This document shows positions 9,652 to 16,579 of a stretch of DNA of 26,618 nucleotides, piece by piece (positions within the stretch are counted from its first letter, which is position 1; the number at the start of each line of letters is the position of its first letter). The notes beneath the pieces are model-generated. The model made no database searches and was not told where the DNA came from. It saw only the letters and a program-made list of their open reading frames with translations. The stretch spans positions 1 through 26,618 of the forward strand of contig CAYQDB010000026.1 in the NCBI GenBank assembly GCA_964416195.1, written 5' to 3'. This stretch comes from CAYQDB01 sp964416195. Lineage in GTDB: Bacteria; Zixibacteria; MSB-5A5; GN15; FEB-12. A program made the position numbers and the translations under genes.

Positions 9652-9691
9652 GCATATGCCGACAAACATATGCTTGAGAAGAGCTCTTCTC
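9652..9691. repeat. Two consecutive inverted repeats after the three-domain gene
   Basis: GCATATG (9652-9658) and CATATGC (9667-9673) form a 7-bp stem with an 8-base loop. Two bases later GAGAAGAGCTCTTCTC (9676-9691) is a perfect 16-bp palindrome. They lie between the stop codon at 9647 and the 3' end of the convergent tRNA gene. No T tract follows, so they could be a transcript-end structure for either gene or a protein-binding palindrome. Confidence 0.4.
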
Positions 9692-9715
9692 ACCTGTGAA
9701 CTATCTGTTTGATAA

Positions 9716-9799
9716 TGCCGGAGGCCGGACTCGAACCGGCACGGTATTGCTACCGGGGGATTTTGAGTCCCCTGCGTCTACCACTTTCACCACTCCGGC
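9716..9799 (-). tRNA. tRNA-Leu (anticodon CAA)
   Basis: The minus strand folds as a complete class II tRNA of 84 bases. The acceptor stem is GCCGGAG with CTCCGGC (7 of 7). The anticodon stem GGGGA/TCCCC has the loop CTCAAAA, giving anticodon CAA, which decodes UUG. A short variable arm follows. The T arm contains GGTTCGAGTCC, and the discriminator base is A (9716). CCA is not encoded. A promoter lies about 50 bases upstream. Confidence 0.95.
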
Positions 9800-9841
9800 C
9801 ACGCAAAGCGTGCTTTATCAGGTGGAGCTTACCCTATCACT

Positions 9842-9987
9842 ACTGAATGTTAAGTAGCGATGCGTCGGATGTCAAGTGCAATTGAGGTCGAGCAATGTGA
9901 GAGAGGGGAGAGGTACTTGAAGATCGAAAACCACCTACGCACTTCAGAGGAGAATAGAAAAGGTGGGACAGTGTTGCGACCTGTCCC
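9842..9987. repeat. 146-bp repeat, copy A (tRNA promoter plus terminator)
   Basis: This matches 26473-26618 in direct orientation over 146 bases with seven differences, all transitions (A/G or C/T). It contains the tRNA-Leu promoter (9846-9874) and most of the terminator hairpin at 9961-9991. Copy B stops at the end of the window, so the true repeat may be longer. Confidence 0.9.
9846..9874 (-). promoter_or_regulatory. Promoter of tRNA-Leu(CAA)
   Basis: On the minus strand a perfect -35 TTGACA (9869-9874), a 17-base spacer and a -10 TAACAT (9846-9851) point at the tRNA gene that begins at 9799, leaving about 40 bases of leader to be trimmed by processing. The same elements are kept unchanged in the second repeat copy. 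Confidence 0.65.
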
Positions 9988-9991
9988 ACCT
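9961..9991 (-). terminator. Rho-independent terminator of the zinc-binding gene, potentially bidirectional
   Basis: AGGTGGGACAG (9961-9971) and CTGTCCCACCT (9981-9991) form a perfect 11-bp stem with a 9-base loop. On the minus strand it is followed by TTTTC; on the plus strand by CTTTTCC. It lies just beyond the presumed original end of the minus-strand cysteine-rich gene and before the tRNA promoter, so it would separate the two transcripts. Confidence 0.7.
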
Positions 9992-10029
9992 CTTTTCCTA
10001 TGCGTGGTTTCTTGATCGGAGGAGTTATA

Positions 10030-10402
10030 CCACGCCTTGATCCAGCATGGCATTGGCGACAGTATGTACGCTCGGGATCGACAATCGACCGTACTGAACG
10101 GCACGGGCCAACCATCCGATCACAGGTATGGCAAACGGAGGTCCGCCCGTTCTTCACACAATCAGCGCAGTAGGATTTTGTGCAAACACAGTAGCCGCCC
10201 AAGGGAGCCGCATGCGAGCAATGCAAACGCTGATAGACTGTCTGTGACTGGTCAACCAGCACACCATCGACTTCACTCTGGTTCTTGACCACCCGCCGGA
10301 TCTCGTGCTGCTGTCCACCGTCGTCTTCAATCGCTTCAGTACTTTACTTTCCTCTGTACGGATTTCAAGAGGCTCCTCGTGTAGGTCGTTTTGACCATTC
10401 AT
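10030..10402 (-). pseudogene. Frameshifted small cysteine-rich zinc-binding protein
   Basis: The ATG at 10402 opens MNGQNDLHEEPLEIRTEESK, then the reading frame must shift by one base near 10322-10326 to continue as DDGGQQHEIRRVVKNQSEVD and GVLVDQSQTVYQRLHCSH. The downstream frame has regularly spaced cysteines (HCSH, YCVCTKSYCADC, SVCHTC, GPC, YCRQC), the pattern of a B-box or double zinc-ribbon fold. After YCRQCHA the same frame runs on through the terminator and into the repeat. A stop (TAA) just before the terminator is in another frame (ending MLDQGVV), so a second shift near the 3' end is likely. I call it a decayed gene. Sequencing error or, less likely, programmed frameshifting are alternatives. 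I do not recognise a named family. The 39-residue ORF upstream on the same strand could be co-transcribed. Confidence 0.55.
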
Positions 10403-10475
10403 AGTCCAATCCCTTTTTCTTTGATTTCATTTTCTGATCTTACCTCCCGGGCGAGTGTTGATCCAGTTAATCGAG

Positions 10476-10595
10476 TCAACACCTCCGAACTCCCATCACT
10501 CTTCGATATATGTCCTCTGCCATATCTATGAGGACCTCCTGTTCCTCTTCACTGAGCAGATGGAAGTCTTCAATTACCACTTCGCTCTCCTCCAT
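10476..10595 (-). CDS. Possible 39-residue acidic protein
   Basis: The open frame runs from ATG at 10595 and reads MEESEVVIEDFHLLSEEEQE then VLIDMAEDIYRRVMGVRRC. It is acidic and helical-looking with a basic C-terminus, unlike random translation, and lies 73 bases upstream of the cysteine-rich gene on the same strand. No strong ribosome binding site precedes this ATG, and the frame stays open further upstream to 10676 without protein-like composition. It could be a small regulatory partner or the remnant of a longer gene. No family recognised. Confidence 0.35.
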   Translation of the reverse strand: MEESEVVIEDFHLLSEEEQEVLIDMAEDIYRRVMGVRRC

Positions 10596-10660
10596 TCCAG
10601 AGTCAGCAACCCATGGCTTCTTGCCAGTCGGTTGTGTAGCGAGCCCCGACAGGGGGAAAG

Positions 10661-10716
10661 CGAGAAAAAGCGGCATTGGGAGTCAACCCGCCGCGGGTGA
10701 CTCCCCGCTTTTCTCG
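10661..10716. repeat. Long near-perfect hairpin
   Basis: The outer arms CGAGAAAAAGCGG (10661-10673) and CCGCTTTTCTCG (10705-10716) pair with one bulged A. The inner arms GGGAGTC (10678-10684) with GACTCCC (10699-10705) and ACCC/GGGT continue the stem to a 5-base loop. The whole palindrome is 56 bases. It is not associated with an obvious gene end. It could be a transcript-end structure, a REP-like element or part of a structured RNA. Confidence 0.5.
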
Positions 10717-11068
10717 GTTTAGCTTCGAGCGGCTGTACAGTGGACAGATTGCATAGATGTGCCTAAGGCTCTGCCGTCGGGTCCGAGCCTGACCCAGGAA
10801 CCAGCCACAAAGATCACGGCTATTCCCCAGACACTTCACCTCCGGTCCGTCACGCGAAGTGCAATGCCCTCTACTCTGGCTGAAGAAGTCTCCAAGGTTC
10901 TTCACCAGATGTAGCATCGACCTTGATAGAGGCCCTCTTGCCAAGTCGATTCTAAGAGGCGTTATGGATTGATAGCTCCCTAGCAGTGTGAAGGTTCTGA
11001 ATTCATAGTTCCAAGCTTCTCTTGAGTGCCGAGTGTACGTTGTCCTTCAGTTTCGGACCTGCACGGAA
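10717..11068. other. Gene-free region downstream of the hydroxyproline operon
   Basis: About 350 bases with no supported gene. The minus-strand open frame covering 10603-10944 has no protein-like features. On the minus strand there are several small stems (for example CACTTC/GAAGTG near 10830-10865 and GGGTC/GACCC near 10780-10795), so a structured RNA is possible, but I could not match it to SRP RNA, RNase P RNA or tmRNA. No clear terminator follows the operon stop codon at 11069. Confidence 0.4.
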
Positions 11069-11956
11069 TCAGTCGAGTCTCAAAATGGGCTTGGTAAGGC
11101 AGGTCGGGCCACCGGCGCCTTTCCGGGAAATCTCATGACCGTCATACTCCATAACCTCAACCCCCTCGTCCTCGAGCAGCCGCTTCGTCTGCCTATTTCC
11201 GGATAGCATGATGCATCTGCGAGGGGCCACAGCCAGTACATTGCAGGCCATCGTTGCGTATTCAGAGTCCGGAACCTCTATCAGTTTTACTCGCCGGTGG
11301 AGCAGCCACTCGCGGAACGGGACCGGCATAATCCGGGAATACACCAAAGCCAGATTGCGGTCGATGGGACTGATGAAAGACATCAAGTGCATAACACCCG
11401 ATGGCCCCAGCCAGTGTGGAAGCGGAACAACAACGAATTCGTCAACAATGTCCGCAGTGAGGAGCCTCAACTGGCGGATGCCATCGTCGTTGGTGCGGTA
11501 GCCACGCCCCACTACCAGAGTCCCTTCATCCAGCCAGATGAGATCGCCGCCCTCCAGCCTACCCTCACCGGTTATGGCGCCAAGAATTGGGACACCAAGT
11601 TCCGCCAGGAAAGCTCCGGCAGCCGACGGTTCGTTCCGACGCAGGTCCTTGCCCATGTTGCACAGTATGATTCCTTTGTTGGTCATGATCAGAGAATCAC
11701 GTGTATAGATTGAATCGATTCCTACATTATCAGCCCGGGGAAGGTAGTGTATTTCGGAAATGTCTTCATTTAGCAGGTTTATGAACTGTTCGTATTCTTC
11801 GCAAGCCCGATTAAAATTCGGGCAACCGGAATAGTCGAGTTCGTTCCATTGAGCATCGATATTACTCTGGGAAATGAAAGCATTATCGGGATGTTTGATT
11901 AAGATACTCTCGATTTGCCCGACTTCGGAATGCCCGCCATATCTCATAAGATTCAT
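11069..11956 (-). CDS. Pentein-fold amidinohydrolase (arginine deiminase/DDAH-like), substrate unknown
   Basis: A 295-residue cytosolic enzyme of the guanidino-group-modifying (pentein) superfamily, which hydrolyses or transfers amidino groups through a covalent thiouronium intermediate. I chose ATG 11956 (MNLMRYGGHSEVG) with CAAGG seven bases upstream, rather than an upstream in-frame TTG. Expected catalytic elements are visible: TRDS (Asp87), EGGD (135-138), His190 in GVMHLMS, and the nucleophile Cys286 in GGPTCLT close to the C-terminus. The length fits single-domain DDAH-like proteins. The HLM...GGPTCLT type is widespread in bacteria as an 'arginine deiminase-related' family without an assigned substrate as far as I know. 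It is the last gene of the operon, 111 bases after the PLP enzyme. Arginine, methylarginine, citrulline or a hydroxylated arginine are possible substrates; the context does not decide. Confidence 0.85.
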   Translation of the reverse strand: MNLMRYGGHSEVGQIESILIKHPDNAFISQSNIDAQWNELDYSGCPNFNRACEEYEQFINLLNEDISEIHYLPRADNVGIDSIYTRDSLIMTNKGIILCNMGKDLRRNEPSAAGAFLAELGVPILGAITGEGRLEGGDLIWLDEGTLVVGRGYRTNDDGIRQLRLLTADIVDEFVVVPLPHWLGPSGVMHLMSFISPIDRNLALVYSRIMPVPFREWLLHRRVKLIEVPDSEYATMACNVLAVAPRRCIMLSGNRQTKRLLEDEGVEVMEYDGHEISRKGAGGPTCLTKPILRLD

Positions 11957-12067
11957 ACCTTTACCTTGCAAGGAACTTCGTGGAACGAAAGCCGAGGCAT
12001 CTCCTCCTCAACGGCCATAACTGCTGAAAGTACCAAACCTATGCCTACTACTCTGTGTTATCTGTTT

Positions 12068-13066
12068 TCATAAGAGATTTTGTCTGCTGGTGCAAATAAC
12101 AGTTCTCAATTTATCCAGACTGATTTTGTTCCCGCTGACAACAAGTACTACATTTTTCTCTGCAAATCGATCCTTGAGCTTGACAAATGAGGCCACGGGA
12201 AGCGCCGCTGCTCCTTCAATCAGCAGGCAGTGCTTCTCTATCATGAGTGCAATAGCGTCTTTGATTTCATCCTCCGAAACCAGCACATAGTCATCTACAT
12301 GCCGTCTGCAGATATCAAACGTGAGGGAGCCCTCCTCAATGCCGCCGGCCGTGCCGTCGGAAAGGGTGGGCAGGGACTCCATATTGACAATCTTTCCCTG
12401 CCTTACAGATTCATACATCACCGGGGAGTTTTTCGGCTGGCACCCTATGATCTCGACTGACGCCTCCGATCTTTTTAAGTAGCCGGCGATACCAGAAATG
12501 AGCCCTCCTCCGCCAATAGGAGCGAATACCGCGTCGATGTTTTCCAGCTGTCTTTCCAGCTCGACGGCAATAGTCGCCTGCCCCGCAATAATCTTTGGAT
12601 GATTGTAAGGCGGAATGTAGACCTGCCCATATCGCCGTGCAGTTTCTCGCGCAAAAACCTCCGTTCTGACGCAGTCTGTCTCATGCAACTTCAATTCCAC
12701 GTCATACCAACGCAATGCTTCAAGTTTAACTTCATCAGTATTCTCCGGCAGATAAACGGTTCCCTCAATGCCGACTTGATCAGAGAAATAGGCGAATGCG
12801 GTGGCGTGGTTACCGGTAGAAGCTGTTACAATACCTCTCTCTTTTTCATCCTGAGAGAGAGAAAGAATGTGACTCACGACTCCCCGGTATTTAAAAGATC
12901 CTGTTACCTGAAAATTCTCCAGCTTCAGATAAACACGGCAATTGCCCAGTCTGCTCAGATAGGGGGAATATTCCAGTGGCGTTTTCCTGATATGTTTCCT
13001 GATTCTATGCTCAGCAGCCAGGGCCTCTTGAGCTGAATCCAAATAGTCTGGGTTCTGAGCACTCAC
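12068..13066 (-). CDS. PLP-dependent threonine/serine dehydratase-like enzyme (fold type II)
   Basis: A 332-residue enzyme of the threonine dehydratase/serine racemase family, which eliminates water from beta-hydroxy amino acids or racemises serine. The start is GTG 13066 with GGGAG seven bases upstream; the nearby ATG is out of frame. Motifs: PLP lysine Lys59 in GSFKYRG, substrate loop STGNH (83-87), phosphate-binding GGGG (185-188), and a C-terminal VVSGNKI that contacts the pyridine ring. There is no ACT regulatory domain, so it is a catabolic-type or racemase-type protein rather than the isoleucine-biosynthetic form. It sits 100 bases after the 3-hydroxyproline dehydratase-like gene. Threonine and serine are the default substrates; 3-hydroxyaspartate or another hydroxy amino acid made or released in this pathway is possible. 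Family call is firm, substrate open. Confidence 0.88.
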   Translation of the reverse strand: MSAQNPDYLDSAQEALAAEHRIRKHIRKTPLEYSPYLSRLGNCRVYLKLENFQVTGSFKYRGVVSHILSLSQDEKERGIVTASTGNHATAFAYFSDQVGIEGTVYLPENTDEVKLEALRWYDVELKLHETDCVRTEVFARETARRYGQVYIPPYNHPKIIAGQATIAVELERQLENIDAVFAPIGGGGLISGIAGYLKRSEASVEIIGCQPKNSPVMYESVRQGKIVNMESLPTLSDGTAGGIEEGSLTFDICRRHVDDYVLVSEDEIKDAIALMIEKHCLLIEGAAALPVASFVKLKDRFAEKNVVLVVSGNKISLDKLRTVICTSRQNLL

Positions 13067-13166
13067 CTCATTACTCCCTCTGCCGTGAAGATCGGGACTT
13101 TTTGTGTTACTCGCATTCCTACTTGCATTGCTCGTAGATGGCTTTAGCCCATGTTCAACGTCTTCC

Positions 13167-14210
13167 TCAACGCAGAATGAAGCCCTTGCTCAAAGGATCC
13201 TTAGGATCGATAACAAACTCATGTCGGCCTGTGATGTATGCGCGCCCCTCGACTTCAGGGACGATCGCCGCATGCGGACCGAGCTGTGCCTCCTCTACGA
13301 CCCTGGCGGTAAAGGTACTCCCAATGATACTCTCTATGATCATCGGCTCGCCCAGGGCAATATCACCGCGCGCATAATGTATTGCCATTCTGCCACTCAC
13401 CCCGGTCCCGGTGGGACTGCGATCCACCTGGCCTTCTGCGAAGACGCACACATTTCGACTGTCGGCGCCATCGCCGACTGGTGGACTGATGAAGATAGTC
13501 CCGTACAGAAAACTCAGGTCCTTTTCGAAGGGATGAGATATTTTGTGGCTTGCCATCACCGCCCGCTTGATTTGCATGCCGGTTCTGATCAGAGCGTCAT
13601 GATCCGGCGGCGTACAGGTAAGGCCAACGTCGGCAACATTGACGTACGCATAGTAGGCTCCGCCAAACGCAAGGTCGTAGCGTACGCTGCCGAGTCCCGG
13701 CACCTGGACCGTTTCATCCAGCGCCACGACATAGGACGGCACGTTGTGGAAGTAAACACTGCGCACATGCCCACCTGCCACTCTTGCATGTGAGGTTACC
13801 AGCCCGGAGGGAGTATCGATCCGGACAATTGTTTCTGGTTCATGCATGGGTAACATCCCGATCTCCAGGACAACCTTCGTAATGGCGATAATCCCGTGAC
13901 CGCACATGCTGCTGTAACCCTCGTTATGCAGAAAGAGTACCCCGAAATCGGACTGAGCGGACACGGCCGGGGTGATGACGCAGCCATACATATCAGCATG
14001 GCCCCTGGGTTCCCGCATGAGCGCTGTTCGCAATTCGTCAAGATTGTGCAGAGCATAACGTCGACGAGCCAAAATTGTATCACCGAGCAGGTCGGGGTAG
14101 CCCCCGACTATGATTCGCAAGGGCTCACCTTCGGTGTGAGCGTCAATTGTGGTGATTTTGAGCCAGTTCTCAGGTAGCGTCCAATCTTTAAGCGAATTAT
14201 ATGTTCGCAT
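13167..14210 (-). CDS. Trans-3-hydroxy-L-proline dehydratase-like protein (proline racemase family)
   Basis: A 347-residue member of the proline racemase family. Conserved elements: IDAHTEGEPLR near the N-terminus, the first catalytic cysteine Cys103 in SMCGHGIIA, and the second catalytic loop DRSPTGTGVSGR, where Thr267 replaces the second cysteine of racemases and 4-hydroxyproline 2-epimerases. In characterised members (including the human enzyme) this Cys/Thr pair marks trans-3-hydroxy-L-proline dehydratases, which make pyrroline-2-carboxylate, so I predict that reaction. The ATG overlaps the hypD stop codon (TGATG at 14212-14208), indicating translational coupling. No ketimine or pyrroline-2-carboxylate reductase is seen nearby. 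An epimerase role is the less likely alternative. Confidence 0.87.
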   Translation of the reverse strand: MRTYNSLKDWTLPENWLKITTIDAHTEGEPLRIIVGGYPDLLGDTILARRRYALHNLDELRTALMREPRGHADMYGCVITPAVSAQSDFGVLFLHNEGYSSMCGHGIIAITKVVLEIGMLPMHEPETIVRIDTPSGLVTSHARVAGGHVRSVYFHNVPSYVVALDETVQVPGLGSVRYDLAFGGAYYAYVNVADVGLTCTPPDHDALIRTGMQIKRAVMASHKISHPFEKDLSFLYGTIFISPPVGDGADSRNVCVFAEGQVDRSPTGTGVSGRMAIHYARGDIALGEPMIIESIIGSTFTARVVEEAQLGPHAAIVPEVEGRAYITGRHEFVIDPKDPLSKGFILR

Positions 14211-16573
14211 CAGACTTTACACTGTTCCGTCCGCTTTATTATCTCGTTCTGCAAAGTGACTCCAAGATCAACGAAGTAATCGCTGTAGCCGGCCACGCGG
14301 ACTATGAGGTCCCGGTACTTCTCCGGCGTCTGCTGCGCTTTGCGCAAGGTGTCGGAACTGATAACGTTAAACTGTATATGATGGCCGTCCATCCTGAAAT
14401 AGGATCTGATAAGATGAACCAGTTTTTCAAGACCCTCTTGGTCGGCAAACAGTTGCGGCGTGAGTTTCTGGTTCAGCAGTGTTCCCCCGGTTCTTACATG
14501 GTCTATCTTGGCGGCCGATTTGAGCACAGCCGTCGGCCCGAGTCGATCCGCTCCCTGTACCGGCGATATCCCTTCAGACAGCGGTTCACCGGCCTTTCTG
14601 CCGTCGGGTGTGGCGCCTACTACGCTGCCGAAGTATATGTGGCAGGTAGTTGGCAACAGGTTGATGCGGAAGTGACCACCCTTAGTGTTTGGCCGTCCGT
14701 CAATCACCTCGAAGTAACTTTCAAACACCTGTCTCAAGATATCATCAGCATAGTCGTCATCATTACCGTACTTTGGTGTTTCTTCCAGAAGCACGTGCCG
14801 CAAGGAATCTGCCCCTGCAAAATCCGCCTTTAGAGCTGTCATCAACTCAGGTAGACCGAAACTCCGCTTATCGAAAACATGATACTTGATAGCTGTTAGA
14901 GAATCGGTGATGGTACCCGTCCCCACGCCTTGAACATACGAAGTATTGTACCTCGCGCCTCCGTCGTTATAGTCTTTACCTGTTTGAATGCAATCATCGA
15001 TAAGGATTGACATGAATGGCGCCGGAAGGTGTTCGGCCCACAAGCGTTCTATGATCCTGTTGCCTTTTATCTTGATGTCAACGAAGTGTTTCAACTGTTT
15101 CCTGAAGGCACCAAAGAACTCCTCGAAGGTTCTGAAGGCCATGGGCTCGCTGCTTCCCACTCCAATCTGTTTTCCTGTTCGAGGGTCTACTCCATTGTGA
15201 AGGGCTATCTCCATGACTTTAACGAGATTGAAGTAACCGGTTAGGATATAACTTTCCTTGCCAAAAGCGCCTGTCTCCACGCACCCGCTGGCTCCCCCGT
15301 TCCGGGCATCGGCGATGGATTTCCCCTGTCTGACCATTTCCTGAATAATGGCCTCCGTATTAAAGAGAGAGGGCTGCCCAAAACCGGTCTTGATGATCTC
15401 AAGAGCGCGCTTGAGCAGGCGATCGGGATTCTTCTTGCTCACCTGCACCATTGAACTGGGCTGCAGAATGCGCATTTCCTCAATCACATCAAGAATAAGA
15501 TAGGTCAGCTCATTAGTTGCATCTTCGCCGGTCTCCGTAACACCGCCTAGGTTGATCAGACAGAAGTCAGTATAGGTAGCGCTTTCCTCGGCTGTCACAC
15601 CCACCTTCGGCGGCGCCGGCTGGTTGTTGAATTTCACCCAGAAAGCCTGTAGCAGTTCCCGGGCCTGCTCCCTGGTGAGTATTCCCGCGTCAACATCTCG
15701 TTTGTAGAATGGCCAGAGATGCCTGTCCAGCCTGCCCGGATTGAAGGAATCCCATGTATTTAATTCAGTTATCACGCCCAGATGAACAAACCAGTAGTAC
15801 TGAAGCGCTTCCCAAAACGTCTCCGGTGCCTGAGCGGGGACTCTTTCACAGATGCGCGCTATCTGTTGTAGCTCTTCTCTTCTGCCCGGGTCAGATTCTT
15901 TGGCCACAAGCGCTCTGATCCGGTCAGCGTATCGTTTAGCAAACAGTATCAGGGCGTCGGCCGCTATGGCCATAGCCTTGAGTTCCTCCCGCTTGTTGAG
16001 CGCATCTGGATCGTCGAAGAAGTCAAGCGCCTCAATTTTGCACTTAATAGCATCTCTGAAACCGACAAATCCCTGATGGTAGATTTTATCATCGAGCACC
16101 GTGTGGCCGGGTGCCCGCTGTTCCTGAAACTCCGTAAATATGCCAGCCTCATAAGCCGCCCGCCATTCGGGGTCGACAGCTTCGAATATCCTGTCACGAA
16201 TCGAACGGCCTCTCCAGAAGGGTATTATAGATTCTTGCTGTGTTTGCCTGGCGCTGTCTGGGACTTTGAATGGGATCTTTTCTCGAGAATCAAGAACGTC
16301 AAAGTCGTCGACAGTATGAGTGCAGATCTCCGGATAGGTCGGGGTGGCTTTTGGTTCGGGGCCTCGCTCTCCCACAATAAGTTCCCCTGGATTGATACAA
16401 ATCTCCTTGTTTTCAAGGATACACTTGAATGCGAGCGCTCTTGCCACCGGAACAGAGACTCGCTCAGGAATTCCACTCTTGTAAAACTCCGTAATCAGCA
16501 CGGCCCGCTCCAGCGAAATCGTGGGAACGGCGTTAAGACTTTGTTCGCGCAAGCTACGTATTCTATCGTTCAT
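14210..16573 (-). CDS. hypD: Trans-4-hydroxy-L-proline dehydratase (glycyl radical enzyme)
   Basis: A 787-residue oxygen-sensitive glycyl radical enzyme that removes water from trans-4-hydroxy-L-proline to give pyrroline-5-carboxylate. The glycyl loop is VRVAGYSDYF with Gly762. The thiyl site is GCVETG with Cys431 and the base Glu433. Against the residues I recall for the Clostridioides difficile enzyme (His160, Asp278, Ser334, Phe340, Cys434, Glu436, Gly765), every one is present here three positions earlier: His157, Asp275, Ser331, Phe337, Cys431, Glu433, Gly762. Substrate-specific stretches such as EQRAPGHTV, ELNTWDSFNPGRLD and IIKRTEQ also match. The thiyl-loop sequence differs from pyruvate formate-lyase, choline lyase and glycerol/diol dehydratases. 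The ATG at 16573 follows an AGGAGG (16584-16589) embedded in the last codons of the activase gene, and the stop overlaps the next start. Confidence 0.96.
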   Translation of the reverse strand: MNDRIRSLREQSLNAVPTISLERAVLITEFYKSGIPERVSVPVARALAFKCILENKEICINPGELIVGERGPEPKATPTYPEICTHTVDDFDVLDSREKIPFKVPDSARQTQQESIIPFWRGRSIRDRIFEAVDPEWRAAYEAGIFTEFQEQRAPGHTVLDDKIYHQGFVGFRDAIKCKIEALDFFDDPDALNKREELKAMAIAADALILFAKRYADRIRALVAKESDPGRREELQQIARICERVPAQAPETFWEALQYYWFVHLGVITELNTWDSFNPGRLDRHLWPFYKRDVDAGILTREQARELLQAFWVKFNNQPAPPKVGVTAEESATYTDFCLINLGGVTETGEDATNELTYLILDVIEEMRILQPSSMVQVSKKNPDRLLKRALEIIKTGFGQPSLFNTEAIIQEMVRQGKSIADARNGGASGCVETGAFGKESYILTGYFNLVKVMEIALHNGVDPRTGKQIGVGSSEPMAFRTFEEFFGAFRKQLKHFVDIKIKGNRIIERLWAEHLPAPFMSILIDDCIQTGKDYNDGGARYNTSYVQGVGTGTITDSLTAIKYHVFDKRSFGLPELMTALKADFAGADSLRHVLLEETPKYGNDDDYADDILRQVFESYFEVIDGRPNTKGGHFRINLLPTTCHIYFGSVVGATPDGRKAGEPLSEGISPVQGADRLGPTAVLKSAAKIDHVRTGGTLLNQKLTPQLFADQEGLEKLVHLIRSYFRMDGHHIQFNVISSDTLRKAQQTPEKYRDLIVRVAGYSDYFVDLGVTLQNEIIKRTEQCKV

Positions 16574-16579
16574 GGCCCT

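Noticed and set aside
10717..10945. SRP RNA (a GGTCAGG ... GGCAGAGCC stretch on the minus strand)
   Set aside because: The invariant GGAA tetraloop hairpin and AGCAGCC side of helix 8 are missing, and the bases between do not pair as required.
12068..13066. Hydroxyectoine-degradation EutB-type dehydratase
   Set aside because: No other ectoine-utilisation gene is present, and the motifs do not separate it from general threonine/serine dehydratases.
14210..16573. Pyruvate formate-lyase, choline trimethylamine-lyase or diol dehydratase
   Set aside because: The thiyl loop reads GCVETG, and all recalled hydroxyproline-pocket residues are present with a constant offset of three. These differ from the other glycyl radical enzymes.
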